A stretch of 64,000 nt of DNA from Melieria omissa (GCA_963971225.1 OZ020269.1:107455486-107519485), one strand, 5' to 3'. Counted from the stretch's first letter, positions 23,345 to 36,195 are shown. A program made the numbers and translations. The notes: a model not told the origin generated them from the sequence alone.

Positions 23345-24340
23345 ATAGATTGAGTGTAATTTGAATCACCAGGAATGAGAGGGTACTCGCTTCTTTAAAG
23401 TAATCGGTTTAAAAAAGTATAAATTTTACATTTCAAAGTATAATTTGAATCCCCAGCAATGAGAAGGTACTCACTTCTTTAAAGTAATCGGCTTAGAAAA
23501 GTAAAAAATTGCACTTTGAAATTTATATCGCCAAGCATGAGAAAGTACTTGCTTCCTTCAAGTAATCGGTTAATAAAAGTAACCATTGTTTGATGTACAA
23601 TGAAAAAAACCTTATTTGTTTAATTTTAATTGTATTGATGACTGATTTTTATGTTTTCAATACTAAAAGAACAACAACAACAAAGATATGGGATAATTTA
23701 AATCCTCAAGTATGGAAAGTTAATCGCTTCTTTAAGGTAATCGGTTTTTAAAAGTAACCGTTTTTCGTTGTAAAATGATAAAGACTTAATTTCCATAATT
23801 GTTATTCTTATGTTATTTCCAAAGTATGGAAAGATACTAGCCTGTTTAAAGTAATCGGTTTTTAAAAGTAACCACGTTTCGTTTCAAAGTGATAGTGAAG
23901 TGATGAAACTCAACTTGTTTTGTTGTTTTTGTATTGATGATGGATTTGTATGTGCTTCCAATACTAAAACAACAACAACAACAAAGTCACAGTGTGATTT
24001 GAATTCCTAAGTATGGAAAGATACTTCTTCAAAGTAATCGGTTGTTGTTTAAAGATAAAATCGTAATTTGCTTTGTTGTTATTGTACTGATGACTGATTT
24101 TTATGCGCTTCCAATACTAAAACAATAACAACAACAAGGGCAAAATGCGATTTCAACCTTTAAGCTGCTGGTTTCTTTAAAGTAATCGGTTTATAAAAGT
24201 AACAATTTTTCGTAGCATGTGGAAAGGTAGTCAATTTTCAAAAGTAATCGGTTTATGAAAGTAACCATTCTTTATGGCAGAATGACACAAACGTAATTTG
24301 CTTTATTGTTGTTGTATGAATGGTTGATTTTTATGTTTTC
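23345..24340. repeat. degenerate tandem array carrying eight GTAATCGG motifs
   Basis: Each unit contains 'cttctttaaagtaatcggtt' followed by a 'tataaaagtaacc' block. Several also contain 'gatgactgatttttatg' and 'ccaatactaaaacaacaac'. The motif AGTAATCGG or GGTAATCGG occurs at about 23399, 23485, 23560, 23740, 23860, 24033, 24180 and 24243. Spacing varies from about 60 to 180 bp. The motif is better conserved than the rest of the unit, which could reflect a binding site (TAATCG resembles K50 homeodomain sites) or simply the youngest part of the repeat. Confidence 0.85.
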
Positions 24341-27300
24341 CCAATACTAAAAAAACCAAATCAACAAAGGCACAAATATTCTGCAGTGAAGAAGAAGTCA
24401 CAACGATTCTGTGGTCTGTGGAATATGGCGCATTATTTCTATTTTTTTACTTGTAGAGTTGATTAAAGTAACTTTTTTGTTGTTTTTTTTGCATTTAGGC
24501 ATTTCACGGTGTTTTATGTGGCCTGTCGACCCACACGGGCCAAAAAAATAAAGCCAACAATTCCAAGAGTCGAATACTCGCATATCAAATGTCATCTAAG
24601 CTAAGCTAAACATTCTCTCTACACCCCGGCTTCAATAATTTTCTGCACATTTTCTGTCTTGAAATGCTGTTGAACGATTTTCTTGAAGCACACAATTGAC
24701 GGGGGGAAAGCACAACAATTTCTCAAACTTATTGGCTACGCCATTAATTTCAATCCATGCAAATGTCACACATTTGTCTGAGGAGACAAATCACCAACAA
24801 CACGGCAACGGCAGCGAAGTGCAGGGATCGGCAACACTAAATCATTTCCGAAACTGACGAGGGGGAAATACTGAAAGTCTTTGCGACATGAATGGGGCTG
24901 GGGCGATGCTGATGGGATGCAAAGATTTCCAAAATAATTTCAAGATTTATTTTTGACACATTTTTAGGTATTTGGCTAAAGAGATTTTAGAAACTGACGG
25001 CTTAAAAGCATCAAAGAATTAACTTAGAAAATACTAACTGAGAAGACTTTACTTCACACCTCAAAAGTTCCACACTTCTCACATAAATTTGCAATCACGA
25101 ACAGCAATTTTCCGTTGTTGGCATGAAAATTGAGAAAAATTGCTAGAATTTGAAAAAAATTTTATAACCTCAAAGCCAAATCAATTAAAACGACTAATGG
25201 TCGCAATGTCACATACACACAGCCGCCCCCACTCACTGTCACTGACCATTAGAACGACTATAAATGACAACAACAAAAACCAATGTGACAACAATTTTCT
25301 CAGAAAACTGTTTTTTACTTCTCTCTACATTTGTTTTGCATGGCATTTGGGTCAAAAGTTGCGGCCTCCCAACACCAGAAATTCCCGTCATAGCACTTTG
25401 GCAATTTTTTTCCATTATTCTAATTTATTGCATGCCCAGTGCAGCATTTCGTCGCATCCAGAAATTCCAACCAACAAAATGCAGCCAAAACAAATCAAAA
25501 ACAACAACAACAACCAAGTCACCCCAATTGGTTGCAGTTTCAACTTAATGGCTTCAACATGCAACGCTGAGCACTGCACAGATTTCACATAGACATGGAT
25601 TTAGTATTGAGTTGTTGTTGTTGTTGTTTTGCTCCCCATGCTGCCGCTCGTTGAAATTCTTAATTAAGTTATTAGTTGCGGTTATTAAATGGCATTTGTT
25701 GAGCTTTTAAATATCGTTTCTAGCCAATGTGCCTTGAAAACGATGCAGACACGTCAGTGTTGTTGTTGTTTTTGTTGATGTTATTTTTGTTTGTGTTGTG
25801 AGTGTTAAAGCTGTTGTCCATCAAATCAGCGCATGAAATGCTGCAACTCTGGAAAAAACTTGCCGCCTATTTCATGCGCGATTTGTTGCTCTCTAACTGT
25901 CACGAATAGTGCGCTTTGATTGTTGTTGTTGTTTGAAATGTGTTCCGTACAGTTCCGTTTGTGTTATTAGTTGTTTGTTGGTGTGGCTTGTGGGATTTTT
26001 TGATGCATTTTTGCTGTAAGTGTGTGTGGGCGATTTTATTTTGAGGAACTTGGCATTGCAACGAATCTATTAATTTTAATTACACATTGGAGTGAGTGGT
26101 TGTTGTTTTTGTAATGTAGGTGGAAACTGCTGTGCAAGCAAGAAAAATTAAAAATACCATAAATTGTTGAATGTGACATATGGACCAAATATTTGAAGAG
26201 AAAATCAATGCTAAAAATGGCACTGAAAGTGTGAGAGAAAATTTGATTTTGAATTTTTAATTTAATTTTTAAGCTCTTGGAAGTCTTTGCAGCTGAAGTG
26301 GGCAAAATATTATTTATTACTCAAATTTTTTACAACTATTCGTTGGAGCCAGAAATTGAGTCAAGTTGAAATATCTCTCTAAATTTTTCATATATTTCAA
26401 AACTTTTCGCATAACCAGTAGTTACAAACTTCTTCTTTTACCTCAAATTTCTCTCAAACTTTTCTTTCACATTTTTTTAAATTTATTTCCCATATTTTAC
26501 TTGCATTTCCAATGCATTGTCCGCATTGGCCGCTGCTCGCTTTGCATAAACATTGCAATTAAATTAACATAAAAATGCAATGCGACGACATGCTGTGCCT
26601 TTAAATGTGTCAATAAAATGTCAAAGTCAAAAATCATTTCACTAATTGGGAAAAAATGATGAAGTGTGTCAGAATTTCTCAAAAGCTGTCAAATTATGAA
26701 CGACCAACACACGCAATCAATTAAGGCCCACACGGACGGACATTCGTAGGCGATTCATGTGCATAAAATACCAATCACACGAAACACCACAAACAGCCAG
26801 ATATCGAACAACAACAACAACGACAAATGACAATCCAAACCTGACAAATGAAATGCGATTACGAATGCAACGCAACGTCGTCGATCGGCATAAAATTAAA
26901 TGCAATAAAAAGTCAAATGTGCACAGCACGACAGAAATACTAACCACACAGTCAAATGTGGCAATGTAGGTGAATAACAAAAACAATAACAATAACAATA
27001 ACAGCAACAATAACAACAGGTACACACATCAATCAATAAAAAAGCGGAACATGCAGGAAATTCCTAGGCACCAATTCGACTTGAGAAAAATGCCAACAAA
27101 AAAAGCAAAAAGTTTATGTTGAAAAATTGAACACATTTTAAAATGAATGCAAATTAAATAACAATTCCAGTTGAAATCGAAATTGCTTTAAAATACAAAA
27201 CAAAAGCAATTGGCAACAATCGGAACAATGGCGCACTTGATGGCGTTAAAACGTTGTCTAATTGGCAGCAACAACAATTTCAGCCGACGCGCGAACCTCG

Positions 27301-27600
27301 CAAATGCGTGATGAGCATTTCAAGATTTCAAATGCTACCAGCAGATTTTCTACCATCCAGTGTGGAGGGTGCAAGGGGCGATGCAGTGGGGTGGGGTCTG
27401 AAAGCGGGCCAAGTCACCACGGGTGCGCACTCATTTGAATTTTTGCCCATTTGATTTCGACCGACCGATAGCGCGTCCGAGCAAAATCGATTCGAATGAT
27501 AACAACGCTAAATACCAGCGCGACGAACGCGCCGGCGCACACATCAATTGCTGTCAAAAGCGCCATGCATACGCGATGCATGTGTGCGTATAAATACATA
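24341..27600. other. non-coding islands with CAA/TTG runs
   Basis: No gene was recognised. Simple CAA/TTG runs occur at about 25500-25515, 25610-25627, 25922-25935, 26808-26822 and 26975-27015. A+T-rich spacer at 26200-26500 separates more balanced DNA at 24500-24900 and 27250-27560. Probably intronic. Confidence 0.4.
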
Positions 27601-29170
27601 TCTGATAATATGTGCGCTAATCACATTCATACACTAAGAAAAATCATAGGCAAAAAGTAACAGTCAGACATACATATTTTGTTCAGAAACTTATGCTTCC
27701 CGTCAGACCCAATGCTCACTGTTTCGTTACTTCTGTATCTATGCTAAGGACTGCTGGCTTATGCCAGACTTATGTCATCTCAGAATCAATGCTCGCAGTT
27801 TCTTCTGTTTCCATACAGGAAGCACTGCACGGCCCACTTTCTAAGGACAATTCACATGGAAAAGGTGGACACATCTGACATTGTTTTTTTTTTAACGAAT
27901 CTGACAGTGTACTGCGCCTTATATGTTGGACAGACCACTTTCTTCCCGTCTACCGAAGATTGAGTCATTTGAGACTAATGTGAAGAGGAGTGTTCACCTT
28001 GGCTTCTTGGGCACACAGAATCTACTCAGATGTCTCCGAATGTCCGGTAGATTCAAAGCAAATTTAACGTCCCCGATATCTCAAGAGAAACTCAATTAAG
28101 TCGAGGTTGAAGGATGACTTTGAAAACTCTTAGTTTTTGAAAAATTGTTTGTCCTAATCAAAGTTGAAGCAAGACTTTGCCAGCACAATGGGCTACCTAG
28201 CCAAACTGTTTGAGAATTTGGACCCTCCGGGGTTTACTTTCACGGCTCCTCGAGACTTTGACTTAAGACTTTGCTTTTGTGAGCTATTTTTGTGTTTCAA
28301 GGAAGGGGTTTGAACCCCAAAACCCCTCCTGTAGTCGCAAATGCTTTGAAAAGCCAAAACTGTTAAAATTTAACTGTTTGAAGCTCCTAAACCCGAATCT
28401 ATCCTATCTACCTATATTTAATCTTTCCACGAAAGGGTTTAAAGACGCCCATATTCCATAGGATTCCTAATCGATCGAAGGTTCAAGAGTAACTTTTGAC
28501 AAAAAGGCAATTTATTGAAAATATCTCAACTGTGATTCCTAAACCAAAAGAGTTGATGATCGAAAATATTGTCTAACATGTGGGAAAACTCATAATCTTT
28601 TTAAGAATGCACTCAAACAGAATTAAATAGAATCTTAAGAATAACTTTCAAAAGCTTCTTTAAAATCGTTTAAAAATTGCAAATTACTTTCTTTACTTGA
28701 GTAACCTACAGTAAACCTAGTTCGATAGTAAGTTGAAGCGAAACTTTGAAAAGTAAACTCTAAGGTTTTTTCTTCCTGTATGTAGCCCTGTCTGTAGCTT
28801 AAACTCAAGTTGAAGGGTCACTTTGAAAAAAGTCAACTACGGAAAATGGTTCAAAATTGTTGTTTGAGTTAAAATTTTAACTCAGAAGTGTTAACAACCT
28901 GGAATAGCCTAATAGTTCTATTATTCATCTTGATCTATATAAATCATATAAATATACAATATATATCTCTCTATATAACGCCGATATTCCACTCGTGGTC
29001 CATATCTTTATTTCTTTATCTTTATTCGGTCTACAGAATGAAATCTTACAGACTAATCTAAAATAGCAAACAGTGTAAGCTCAAATCTTAAGAAAATTAG
29101 GTGCTTATTGAAATTGATTTCAAAAATAATTTCATGACTGGAATTCTAAAGCCAAACGAAAGAACGATTG
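27600..29170. repeat. weak degenerate repeats in A+T-rich spacer
   Basis: Two units near 27705 and 27785 share 'caatgctc', 'gtttcttctgt' or 'gtttcgttacttctgt', and 'ctaaggac'. At 28090-28830, several lines carry variants of 'gttgaag..tgactttgaaaa' (28107, 28165, 28730, 28810), which suggests an old approximately 60-250-bp repeat. A block at about 28300-28335 resembles the G-rich end of the foldback at 32.4 kb. Confidence 0.45.
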
Positions 29171-29176
29171 GAGTAG

Positions 29177-29501
29177 CAGCCGCCGTAGCTCAGCTGGCTA
29201 GTGCGTTGGGCCGCGAGTCAAGACTCCGCGAGTTCAATACTCCGTTGCTTTAACACTAAAAAAAAAAGTAAAACAACAATTATTCTTTCAGCGGCTGTCC
29301 TCTCAGCAGGAAATGGCAAACCTCTGAGAGAAAAATTGCCTATGAAAAAGCTCCCAACTCGCCGTTCGCAATCGGCATAAAACTGTAGGTCTCTTCCAAC
29401 CTTGTAAAAAACATTCGCATGCACAACACGGTTGGTTGCGGGTAGCTAGGCCTTAGTCTCGTAATCGGGCTGTCGTGCCAGTCAGGAAGAAGAAGAAGAA
29501 G
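29177..29501 (+). mobile_element. tRNA-derived SINE with LINE-type 3' tail
   Basis: The head resembles a tRNA. An A-box ('tagctcagctgg', 29186-29197) matches the RNA polymerase III consensus TRGCNNAGYNGG, and a degenerate B-box ('agttcaatact') lies 34 bp downstream at 29231-29241. The body (29290-29460) carries 'ggcaaacctctgag', 'atgaaaaagctc', 'gccgttcg' and 'ggcataaaactgtaggtc'. From memory these words resemble a tail common in fly non-LTR elements and SINEs. The element ends in a GAA microsatellite (about 29486-29500). The damaged B-box and imperfect acceptor pairing argue against a working tRNA gene. Confidence 0.65.
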
Positions 29502-30560
29502 ATAGTTGAGTAGAAAGTTAGATAGGAGTGGCTGCTTCAAGACGAAGCCCACTTCGGCCATTAAAGAAAGACCGAGCTTAAGACTGCTGACTCATTGAAC
29601 CCTCACAAAGACAAGTAGATTGTGAATAGTCCTATGGGCCAGAACGCCTTGATTGGCAAAAAAGAAACTTCCCAAGAGAGTCTTCCTTCTTCTAGAGAAT
29701 GCAGGATAAGTAAATTGTTCATATAGCTTTTACAGAAATCATAAGAAAGCAAACCTAATCTTCTTGTGTGGATGCCAATTACCCTGTGACCCGTCAGAAC
29801 ACCAATCATGATTCTTATTTGGACCCTGTTTAGTGAGTGAAGCTCTCTGGAACAAGCAAAGTTGAAGGTTTAGAGCCAGTCTTAAAGTCTTTCCAGAAAT
29901 TAGTACAAAGTTGTCAAAATTCCTTCGCAAGTCCCTTCAGTCTCTACAAAGCGAGATTGATGGATGATCTTGAAAAAGATTGGACTGTTTTAAAACCTTT
30001 CCACAAGAATATCAGAAGAATGACCTAACATATGGTCATTCTTACAATTAAACTCTTCTCTATAAAAGTCCTAAATTTTTTCACAAAAACCCAGTCAAAT
30101 CGAAATTATGAAATTACTTCATGGAAAACCTAGAAAAATTAAATTATACCGTGACTTAAAAAAAAGAGACATTTTTAACTCATTTAACAACCTGTAGCTT
30201 CTTAATCAATCGAACTGAATTGTGGCCCTTTTTGCTGTCGAATTTCACTGCTATTCAAAAACTGATAATTTTCCTTATAAACATGCAATCTCTGAACTCA
30301 AAAACTCAGTTCATATTAACTTCTTCTCACTTTTTCCCAGTGTATTTTTCTCAGTTGTCACTTTACATTGTTGTTATTACTATTGTTACTTTTATTGTTG
30401 TTGTTGGTGTTGTTATTCGCCGCGCGCATATCTTGTGGGACTTATCACATAATCCACGAGCGTCGTCTACACCTTTCCAAATCATTTTTAATTTCCCGAA
30501 ATTCATTCTCAACGCTTCAGTGTGCGTTAAATTAAATTTCGAATTAAAATTTCCCGATAT
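29502..30560. other. non-coding, A+T-rich
   Basis: No exon was recognised. Weak internal repetition occurs ('aaagttgaag', 'cttgaaaaagattgg'). A TTG/GTT run lies at about 30365-30415. Confidence 0.4.
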
Positions 30561-31300
30561 ATGAAAATCCCACCGTCAAGTGGGCGTGCGGCGTCGTCGT
30601 CGTCGTCGTCAAGGTGCGTATTGGTTTTTCGTTGCTTTCGGTTTGTTTTTGTCTTTGAGCGTTGTTTTTATTAGTGTTTTTTATGCGCTTTTCGTACGCA
30701 TAAATCGTGTCTTATCTGCATTCCTGTATCGGCATCGGCGCATCGGGGCCAGTGTTGCATGCGTCGCGCTGCGCCCGTCTTCGCTTTAATCGCTTTTTAC
30801 GACATTTTTATTTTCGTAGATTAAAACGATTAAGACAATATTTGATTTTTGATTATTGATTGCGTTCAGTCAGCTGGCCGCGCTGCGCCGGACTTTCACT
30901 GCGAATGCAATGCGTCGAACGCTGCGCTGCGACGCGAACAACGGCGGCGACGATCTATTTTCAACGTCAGCGCGATAAAACCTGAATGAATATTTTTCCG
31001 CTGTCGCTGCACCGTTTGACTGACTGCCGTTGCGATTAGATTATCGAGTTTATACTTTCGACTTGTTCCTCTTCTGTATTTATGATTATGATTGTTTCGA
31101 TTTTTTCCACGCGGAAATGTCCACAAATTGCAGTGAAAGCGTTTTGTTTAATGACATTTACGAGATCTGCAATAAAGCACAGCTTGCCCCCACACGAATC
31201 ACACACACCCAGCGGCGCTTAGTGCCATACATTTTTTTTAAACCGGCAAGCGAACTGTTTGCTGCTTGTGTGGGGTTTGTAAGCAAAAATTGAAGCAATT
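30561..31300. other. G+C-rich island with an Inr-like site
   Basis: The block includes a GTC trinucleotide run at about 30590-30610 and a strongly G+C-rich patch at 30860-30960. An Inr-like TTCAGTC occurs at about 30865, but no downstream promoter element lies at the correct spacing. Open frames on both strands lack domains. Candidate enhancer or alternative promoter (inference). Confidence 0.3.
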
Positions 31301-31489
31301 GGTTTAAATTTTAATTTTGTTTTAGTTTAATTTTTTTTAATATTACAACTTGGCTAGAATATAATAAAATTTGTTTTCATTTAAATTACAATAAAATAAA
31401 ATATTACAAAAAAATTTTCCTTTAGCAGCAAAATGTATTAATAACACAAAATCTGCAATTTTGTTCGAGTCTTTTGAGAATTTTGAGCC

Positions 31490-32260
31490 TTGAGACTTTT
31501 TACCTTTTGAAACTTAAACAACACTTTTGCACTTTAAAATTATTTGAAGTACTTTTTGTAATTGGTTTATTTAGAAATTCATTCTTTTTAAAACACATTT
31601 GTCGGTTTGAATGGTTCACAAAGCCTACTTTCTTCGACTTATTGGGAGTTTTTCAACTCTCGATTAGTCATTTATAGTCTTTTCGAATCACACTTTCTAA
31701 TCTAAATGGTATAGAAAGTCACCTTTCTTAGATTTGTTGGGAGTTTCTCACCCACCGACTAATCATTTATTTTTCGATTTTTCGGGTCTGAATGGTCTAC
31801 AAAGTCAACTTTCTTTGATTAATTGGGGGCTTTTCAACAACCGACTAGTCACTTATAGTATTTTCGAGTCACACTTTCCTACAAAGTCTACTTTCTTAGA
31901 TTTATAGAGGGTTTCTCACCTACCAATTAGTCATTTATAGTCTCTTCGAATCACACTTTTCGATCTGAATAGTCCACAAAGTTTACTTTCTTTGATTTAT
32001 TGAAGGTTTCTCACTACCGATTAGTCATTTATGGTCTTTTCAAATCACAGTTCTCAATCTTAATGGTCCAGAAAGAAAACTTTCTTTGATTTATTTGGGG
32101 TTTCTCACTTACCGATTAGTCACTTATAGTCTTTTCGAGTCACTTCCTTTCTAAAAAGTCAAGTTTCTTTGATTTATTGCGGGTTTCTCACATGACCTCA
32201 CCTAATCTTTTCAGACTTCACAGTTTCTCATCCTGCTCCATTATAGTCTTCAAAATCCAA
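31490..32260. repeat. degenerate tandem array, about 95-115-bp units, about 7 copies
   Basis: Blocks recur: 'tcgaatcacactttctaat', 'ctgaatggtctacaaagt', 'actttctttgatttattg', 'ggtttctcac', 'taccgattagtcatttatag' and 'tcttttcgaa'. Copies start near 31590, 31685, 31790, 31865, 31955, 32045 and 32130. The TTAGTCA word inside each unit resembles an AP-1 site, but it belongs to the repeat consensus. Confidence 0.9.
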
Positions 32261-32374
32261 CTAACGACGTGTTATAAGTAAGTCTAATGTTCTTTACTCA
32301 AAAACTTATGTTTTGAGTACATCGTACATACATTTTAGATCAGAATATAGAACCATTGCTGTCACAAGTCTTCA

Positions 32375-32540
32375 CAGTGGCCAGGCGCGGATCCAGAAAA
32401 ATATTTCGGGGTGTTTTAAAAAGTAATTCTTTAATATTTATAAAATGCCTTTTGATTCGTATGTAGTTTTATAGTCGATCCAAATATTTCGGGGGGTTCA
32501 ACCCCCAAACCCCCCCTGGATCCGCCACTGTCAGTGGCTC
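32375..32540. mobile_element. foldback/MITE-like element with GGATCC-containing ends
   Basis: The left end reads 'gcgcggatccagaaaaatat' and the right end 'ccccctggatccgccactg'. These are imperfect inverted copies of each other (CAGTGGCGGATCCAG-type ends), and both are followed inward by 'aatatttcgggg'. The interior is about 120 bp without coding capacity. Related G-rich ends appear at about 28305-28335 and at the last 40 bases of the window. Confidence 0.65.
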
Positions 32541-33600
32541 TGCCAACTTCGAAACCACACTTACTTACTTTAGTAGTTTACAAGGTAATTTCTACTTAAT
32601 TGTGCCTTTCTCACTCTAAAAACACACTTTCTAACTTGAAAACTTTTCAAGAAAACTGTCTCTCATTCAGCATTTTCTCATTTTAAATGCACTTTTTAGA
32701 ATAAATGATTTTGAAAAATATTTCGAGACTCATTCTTATCTTCAGTGAAGTTTTATTTTACTTTATAATTGAAAAAAATTCTCCCGGATTTTTTAAAATT
32801 CGGGCTAATTCATTTCAAAATTCCTGAAAATCCTCCAAATCAAAAATCAAAGTTTCACGGGATCATTAATGTATCAGTGGTCAAGGTTGGTATCCGAAAA
32901 GACTACGAAAAAAACATGAACCGATAGGCTTATTGACTTCGAAGCTGGTGAAAACATTTGAAATGAGAAATAATTCGACACATGTTTTTACTTTTTTTGC
33001 AAATCAAAATCTGACGGGATCAGCGATGTGTTGAGAGTTTGAAGTGGAAACAACAAACAAACAAATTCTAACAAAATTCGCTTAAAATAACCTTTGTGCC
33101 TAAACTTCTACAAAAAACGTTTACAAATATATTTTTGTAAAAAAATTTGTTGGAAAAGAGGGATGATGAAAAACTCTGCCGATGCCAAATACAACAATGT
33201 ATCTTTTTAAAAGATCACTTAATTTGCCTCTTTTATTAAAAATGTTTTGAATTTTTTTCATTCGAATGAAAAATTTGTCTATTCTAAAAATCTGAATTGA
33301 GTTAAAAATCACACTTATTCCCTTTGGAAACCTGGGGTTTTCCATGCAAAATTACAAATCTCACATTCACAATCAATAACTTTTCTGTTCAAGTTCAAAT
33401 TCAAAATGGACGATTTTTTCCTTCGTACCAACAAATTTGATCCACCATCCACCAATTTTGATATATTTTTTATTATTTACAACGCATACTTTTATTTAAT
33501 AAATTGATTTTTACCAATTCCCACCATCAACAAACATACTTTTTATTTCTTGTTTTTTTATTAAAAAAAAACGAAAATGTCCACAAATCACTTTTGTGCC
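32541..33600. other. A+T-rich spacer with weak repeats
   Basis: Two related blocks, 'aaatcaaagtttcacgggat' (32845) and 'aaatcaaaatctgacgggat' (33001), lie about 155 bp apart. No exon was recognised. Confidence 0.4.
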
Positions 33601-35030
33601 TCACTGCACTCAACTTTCGATGTCCATTTACAAAGTTCAGCCGACGCCATTTTCCCATCGGCCATAATGCAAATGCAAAAACTCGCAAGTCAGCTGTAAA
33701 TTAGCTAAATGTCATTATTTCAGACGCCATCCACGCATTGCGGAAAAACCAACTCGAGTCAACCATAAATAAAATACATGAAATATGCACTTTTGGTGCA
33801 TTTCTGGCCGCACAAATTGTCGCAATACATTCGGATAAGGCGAAACGTAATCGCGAAAACATTGTCACAAAACGACAAACAAACTTGCACAAATTTATGC
33901 GCCACCACATAAAGTGCAGCTAAGTGGCAACGCCGCGCGCATAACTTGGCTACTTAGTGTCAGCGGTGGGTCGCTGTTGCCAGTTAATTTACTGTGTGCC
34001 ACTAAACGCCACTTGAATGGCAACGTTTGCAGTTAATTAATAAAATATTTGGTAGTAAGTTGCCGCCCGCGCTGCCACCCTGTCGAGTACTTTTTTTCGC
34101 ACTTGCCACTTTGGCTTTGGCTGCGTGTTGCAACGCTTTGACGCCGCGACGCAGTGCGTGTGCGCCCGCAACAAAGTTCAAAAGCCTCCCGGCGATTTGA
34201 CGCTGCGATAAGAATCGAGACGGACGTCGAGACATTTGCATTTTTGCTGCAAGTTTTTATGCGCGCTTGCAACTTGCCAATGTGACCAGCCGGCGCTGCT
34301 TGTGTGTGTGTGAGTGCGAAGCGTGCAACACAAATATTACAAGCAACTCTTAAGATAAGTTTGTAATTAGCTCGCATGCCGCCGCAAAGTATCTCAAACA
34401 CACGTCAACACCGCAATTTACGTATCGCGACCACCGACCGTCCACACTTCAATTGCAAAGTGCGCCAAATTGCGCATGAATTACACGCCGACGGGAGATA
34501 AACGCCAACTGGCTGAATGACTGACGGACCGAGCCGCCAAGGTGCTTAAAATGCGCACTAAATCTTTGCGCCGATCACATTTCGCAATTGGCCAACGCTG
34601 GCATACTTTAAGGCGTGCAGACCGTTGTGTGAGTTGCGTTGCCAGATCTTGAAATTTGCGTTTCAATAATGCGACACGCAAAGCAAATAAAACTGTCAAT
34701 TGCAATCGACCATAGCTGCGTGCAGCTTTGAGCAGTTTTTCACAAGAAAAATAATTTTTGTGTGGGGAAAACGTGGGTGAAGACAAACCATTGAGCTAAG
34801 TGGAGGTGTGTCAATGATAATTAAATCGATGGAAATGTTTCATAACTCCAATGGACACTTTGTTGTTGTTGTTATTGTGGTTGACACAACAACGGCAACA
34901 ATGTTTATAAACATTTCTTGGTATGACAATTCGGAAGTGGGTTTTTTTACCTCGTTGCATTGTGGGTTCGGTACTCTGTAGTTCTGTACGTGTAGCTTCT
35001 TTTGTAAAAGCAAAGAACTGTGATGTGAGT
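33601..35030. other. G+C-richer island
   Basis: Unique DNA, most G+C-rich at 34050-34340, with overlapping domain-free open frames on the - strand. TTG repeats lie at about 34861-34875. Candidate regulatory DNA (inference). Confidence 0.35.
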
Positions 35031-35034
35031 TGAG

Positions 35035-35335
35035 GATCGACAGACCCTTCGGGCAGTTGTACTGGACTCAAAGGAGTAGGAGCGGTGAATCGTAGAATCC
35101 CCCGAACTTCCTGGTTTCTTTGAAGAACCTGAGCAGGTCAGGGAGAGGTAGAGTATGAGCTTCACTTGGCTTTGTACTTTTGTAGGGTTCGATCTTTGCT
35201 CACACTCGAAACATTGCTTCCCAATATTCGTCTCCTATTCCTTGAGAACGCTGGACAGTGCCGGAAAAAGTGTTTTGTTGTGTCATCGAGGCGAAAATTG
35301 CTGTGGGGTCACTTGCCCACAGTTGAGGGTAAGTT
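35035..35335 (-). pseudogene. decayed LINE C-terminal fragment
   Basis: Read on the - strand, the sequence gives 'FFRHCPAFSRNRRRILGSN' and, after a stop, a 'QVLQRNQEV' stretch. In another frame this reads like the 'LLRFFKETRKF' endings of insect I- and jockey-type non-LTR reverse transcriptases. Those proteins end with a C-x-C-H-type segment of the form 'HLLFxCPxFxxxRRxxLG' (established knowledge). At least one stop and one frameshift are present, and the Cys ligands are not in frame. This is a different family from the LINE at 47.4 kb. The identification rests on motif resemblance only. Confidence 0.45.
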
Positions 35336-35339
35336 GAGT

Positions 35340-35850
35340 TGAGTTACCCACATTGTGTTCAGTCATTGATCCAATCATGAGACGTAGTTTTTTCCTCTTT
35401 ATTATAGTCTAAGAAAAAGGTCCGCTATCTCCCTTTTCTCGCTCTATATTCTATTTTTTTTCGCTATTTCCTTACTCGATGTTCTCACAAAACACATCAC
35501 AGTTTTACAAGACTCCACTTCGAACCATTTCTCCCCTGTGAGCAATACTTGTGTGATTCTTAATACACTTCAGAATCTTTGCAACGTTAACGCGGATCAT
35601 GGGCTCTGGTCGAACTGGATTGTCCGCTCAGATAAGCTCAGATTAGACAGTTTATCGGTTATTTTGTGGTCAAGTACACCAGTTTTCCCGATCTCATATA
35701 AGGGTTAGTTGATTGGGTTTTGCAACAGAAGCTTCAGCTTTGCCTTACTTTCGCTTTTTTGAGTAGTTTGAAGGGGTTTCTGGGCTGAAGAGTCTTTCTG
35801 ACTTTAATTGCAGACCCTTTCCTCCACAATTTCATCTCAATGATCAATTA
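35340..35850. other. non-coding, nothing recognised
   Basis: A+T-rich spacer between the LINE remnant and the tandem arrays. No exon was recognised. Confidence 0.4.
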
Positions 35851-36195
35851 ACCATGGATCTCCATCTGCAAGACTGTATCAATCTTTTCTGTGGTAAAAG
35901 AGCAATTGTTTTTTTCATCCAGGGACTACCCAATAGTGCCTTGAAAGGTTTTGGAGTCGTCTGTGTTGAATACATAAGTGAGACTCTGATTGGACTGTGG
36001 ACCATTATAGGTTTCCTCCTTAATTTCCTCTCAATGATCCAGCAGGCCGTATTCAGGATGGGATAGACGATGTGAGGATAGCGTAGACCTCCGTCTGGAG
36101 GACTGTAGCTATCTCTTCTGTGGTGTAAGAGTACATGGTTACTTCACTCAGGTACCACAGCAACAGTTCCTTGACAGGTTTCGGAGTCTTCTGTG
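35850..36195. repeat. two approximately 225-bp degenerate units
   Basis: The blocks 'ctgcaagactgta', 'tcttttctgtggt', 'aagagcaattgttt', 'ttttggagtcgtctgtg' and 'acataagtgagac' (35855-35990) recur at 36095-36215 with substitutions. No coding signal is conserved between the copies. Confidence 0.75.

Noticed and set aside
29177..29250. Functional tRNA gene
   Set aside because: The B-box is degenerate, acceptor pairing is poor, and the sequence continues into a SINE body.
31490..32260. AP-1-like TTAGTCA cluster as a regulatory module
   Set aside because: The word is part of the repeat consensus and not visibly better conserved than its neighbours.
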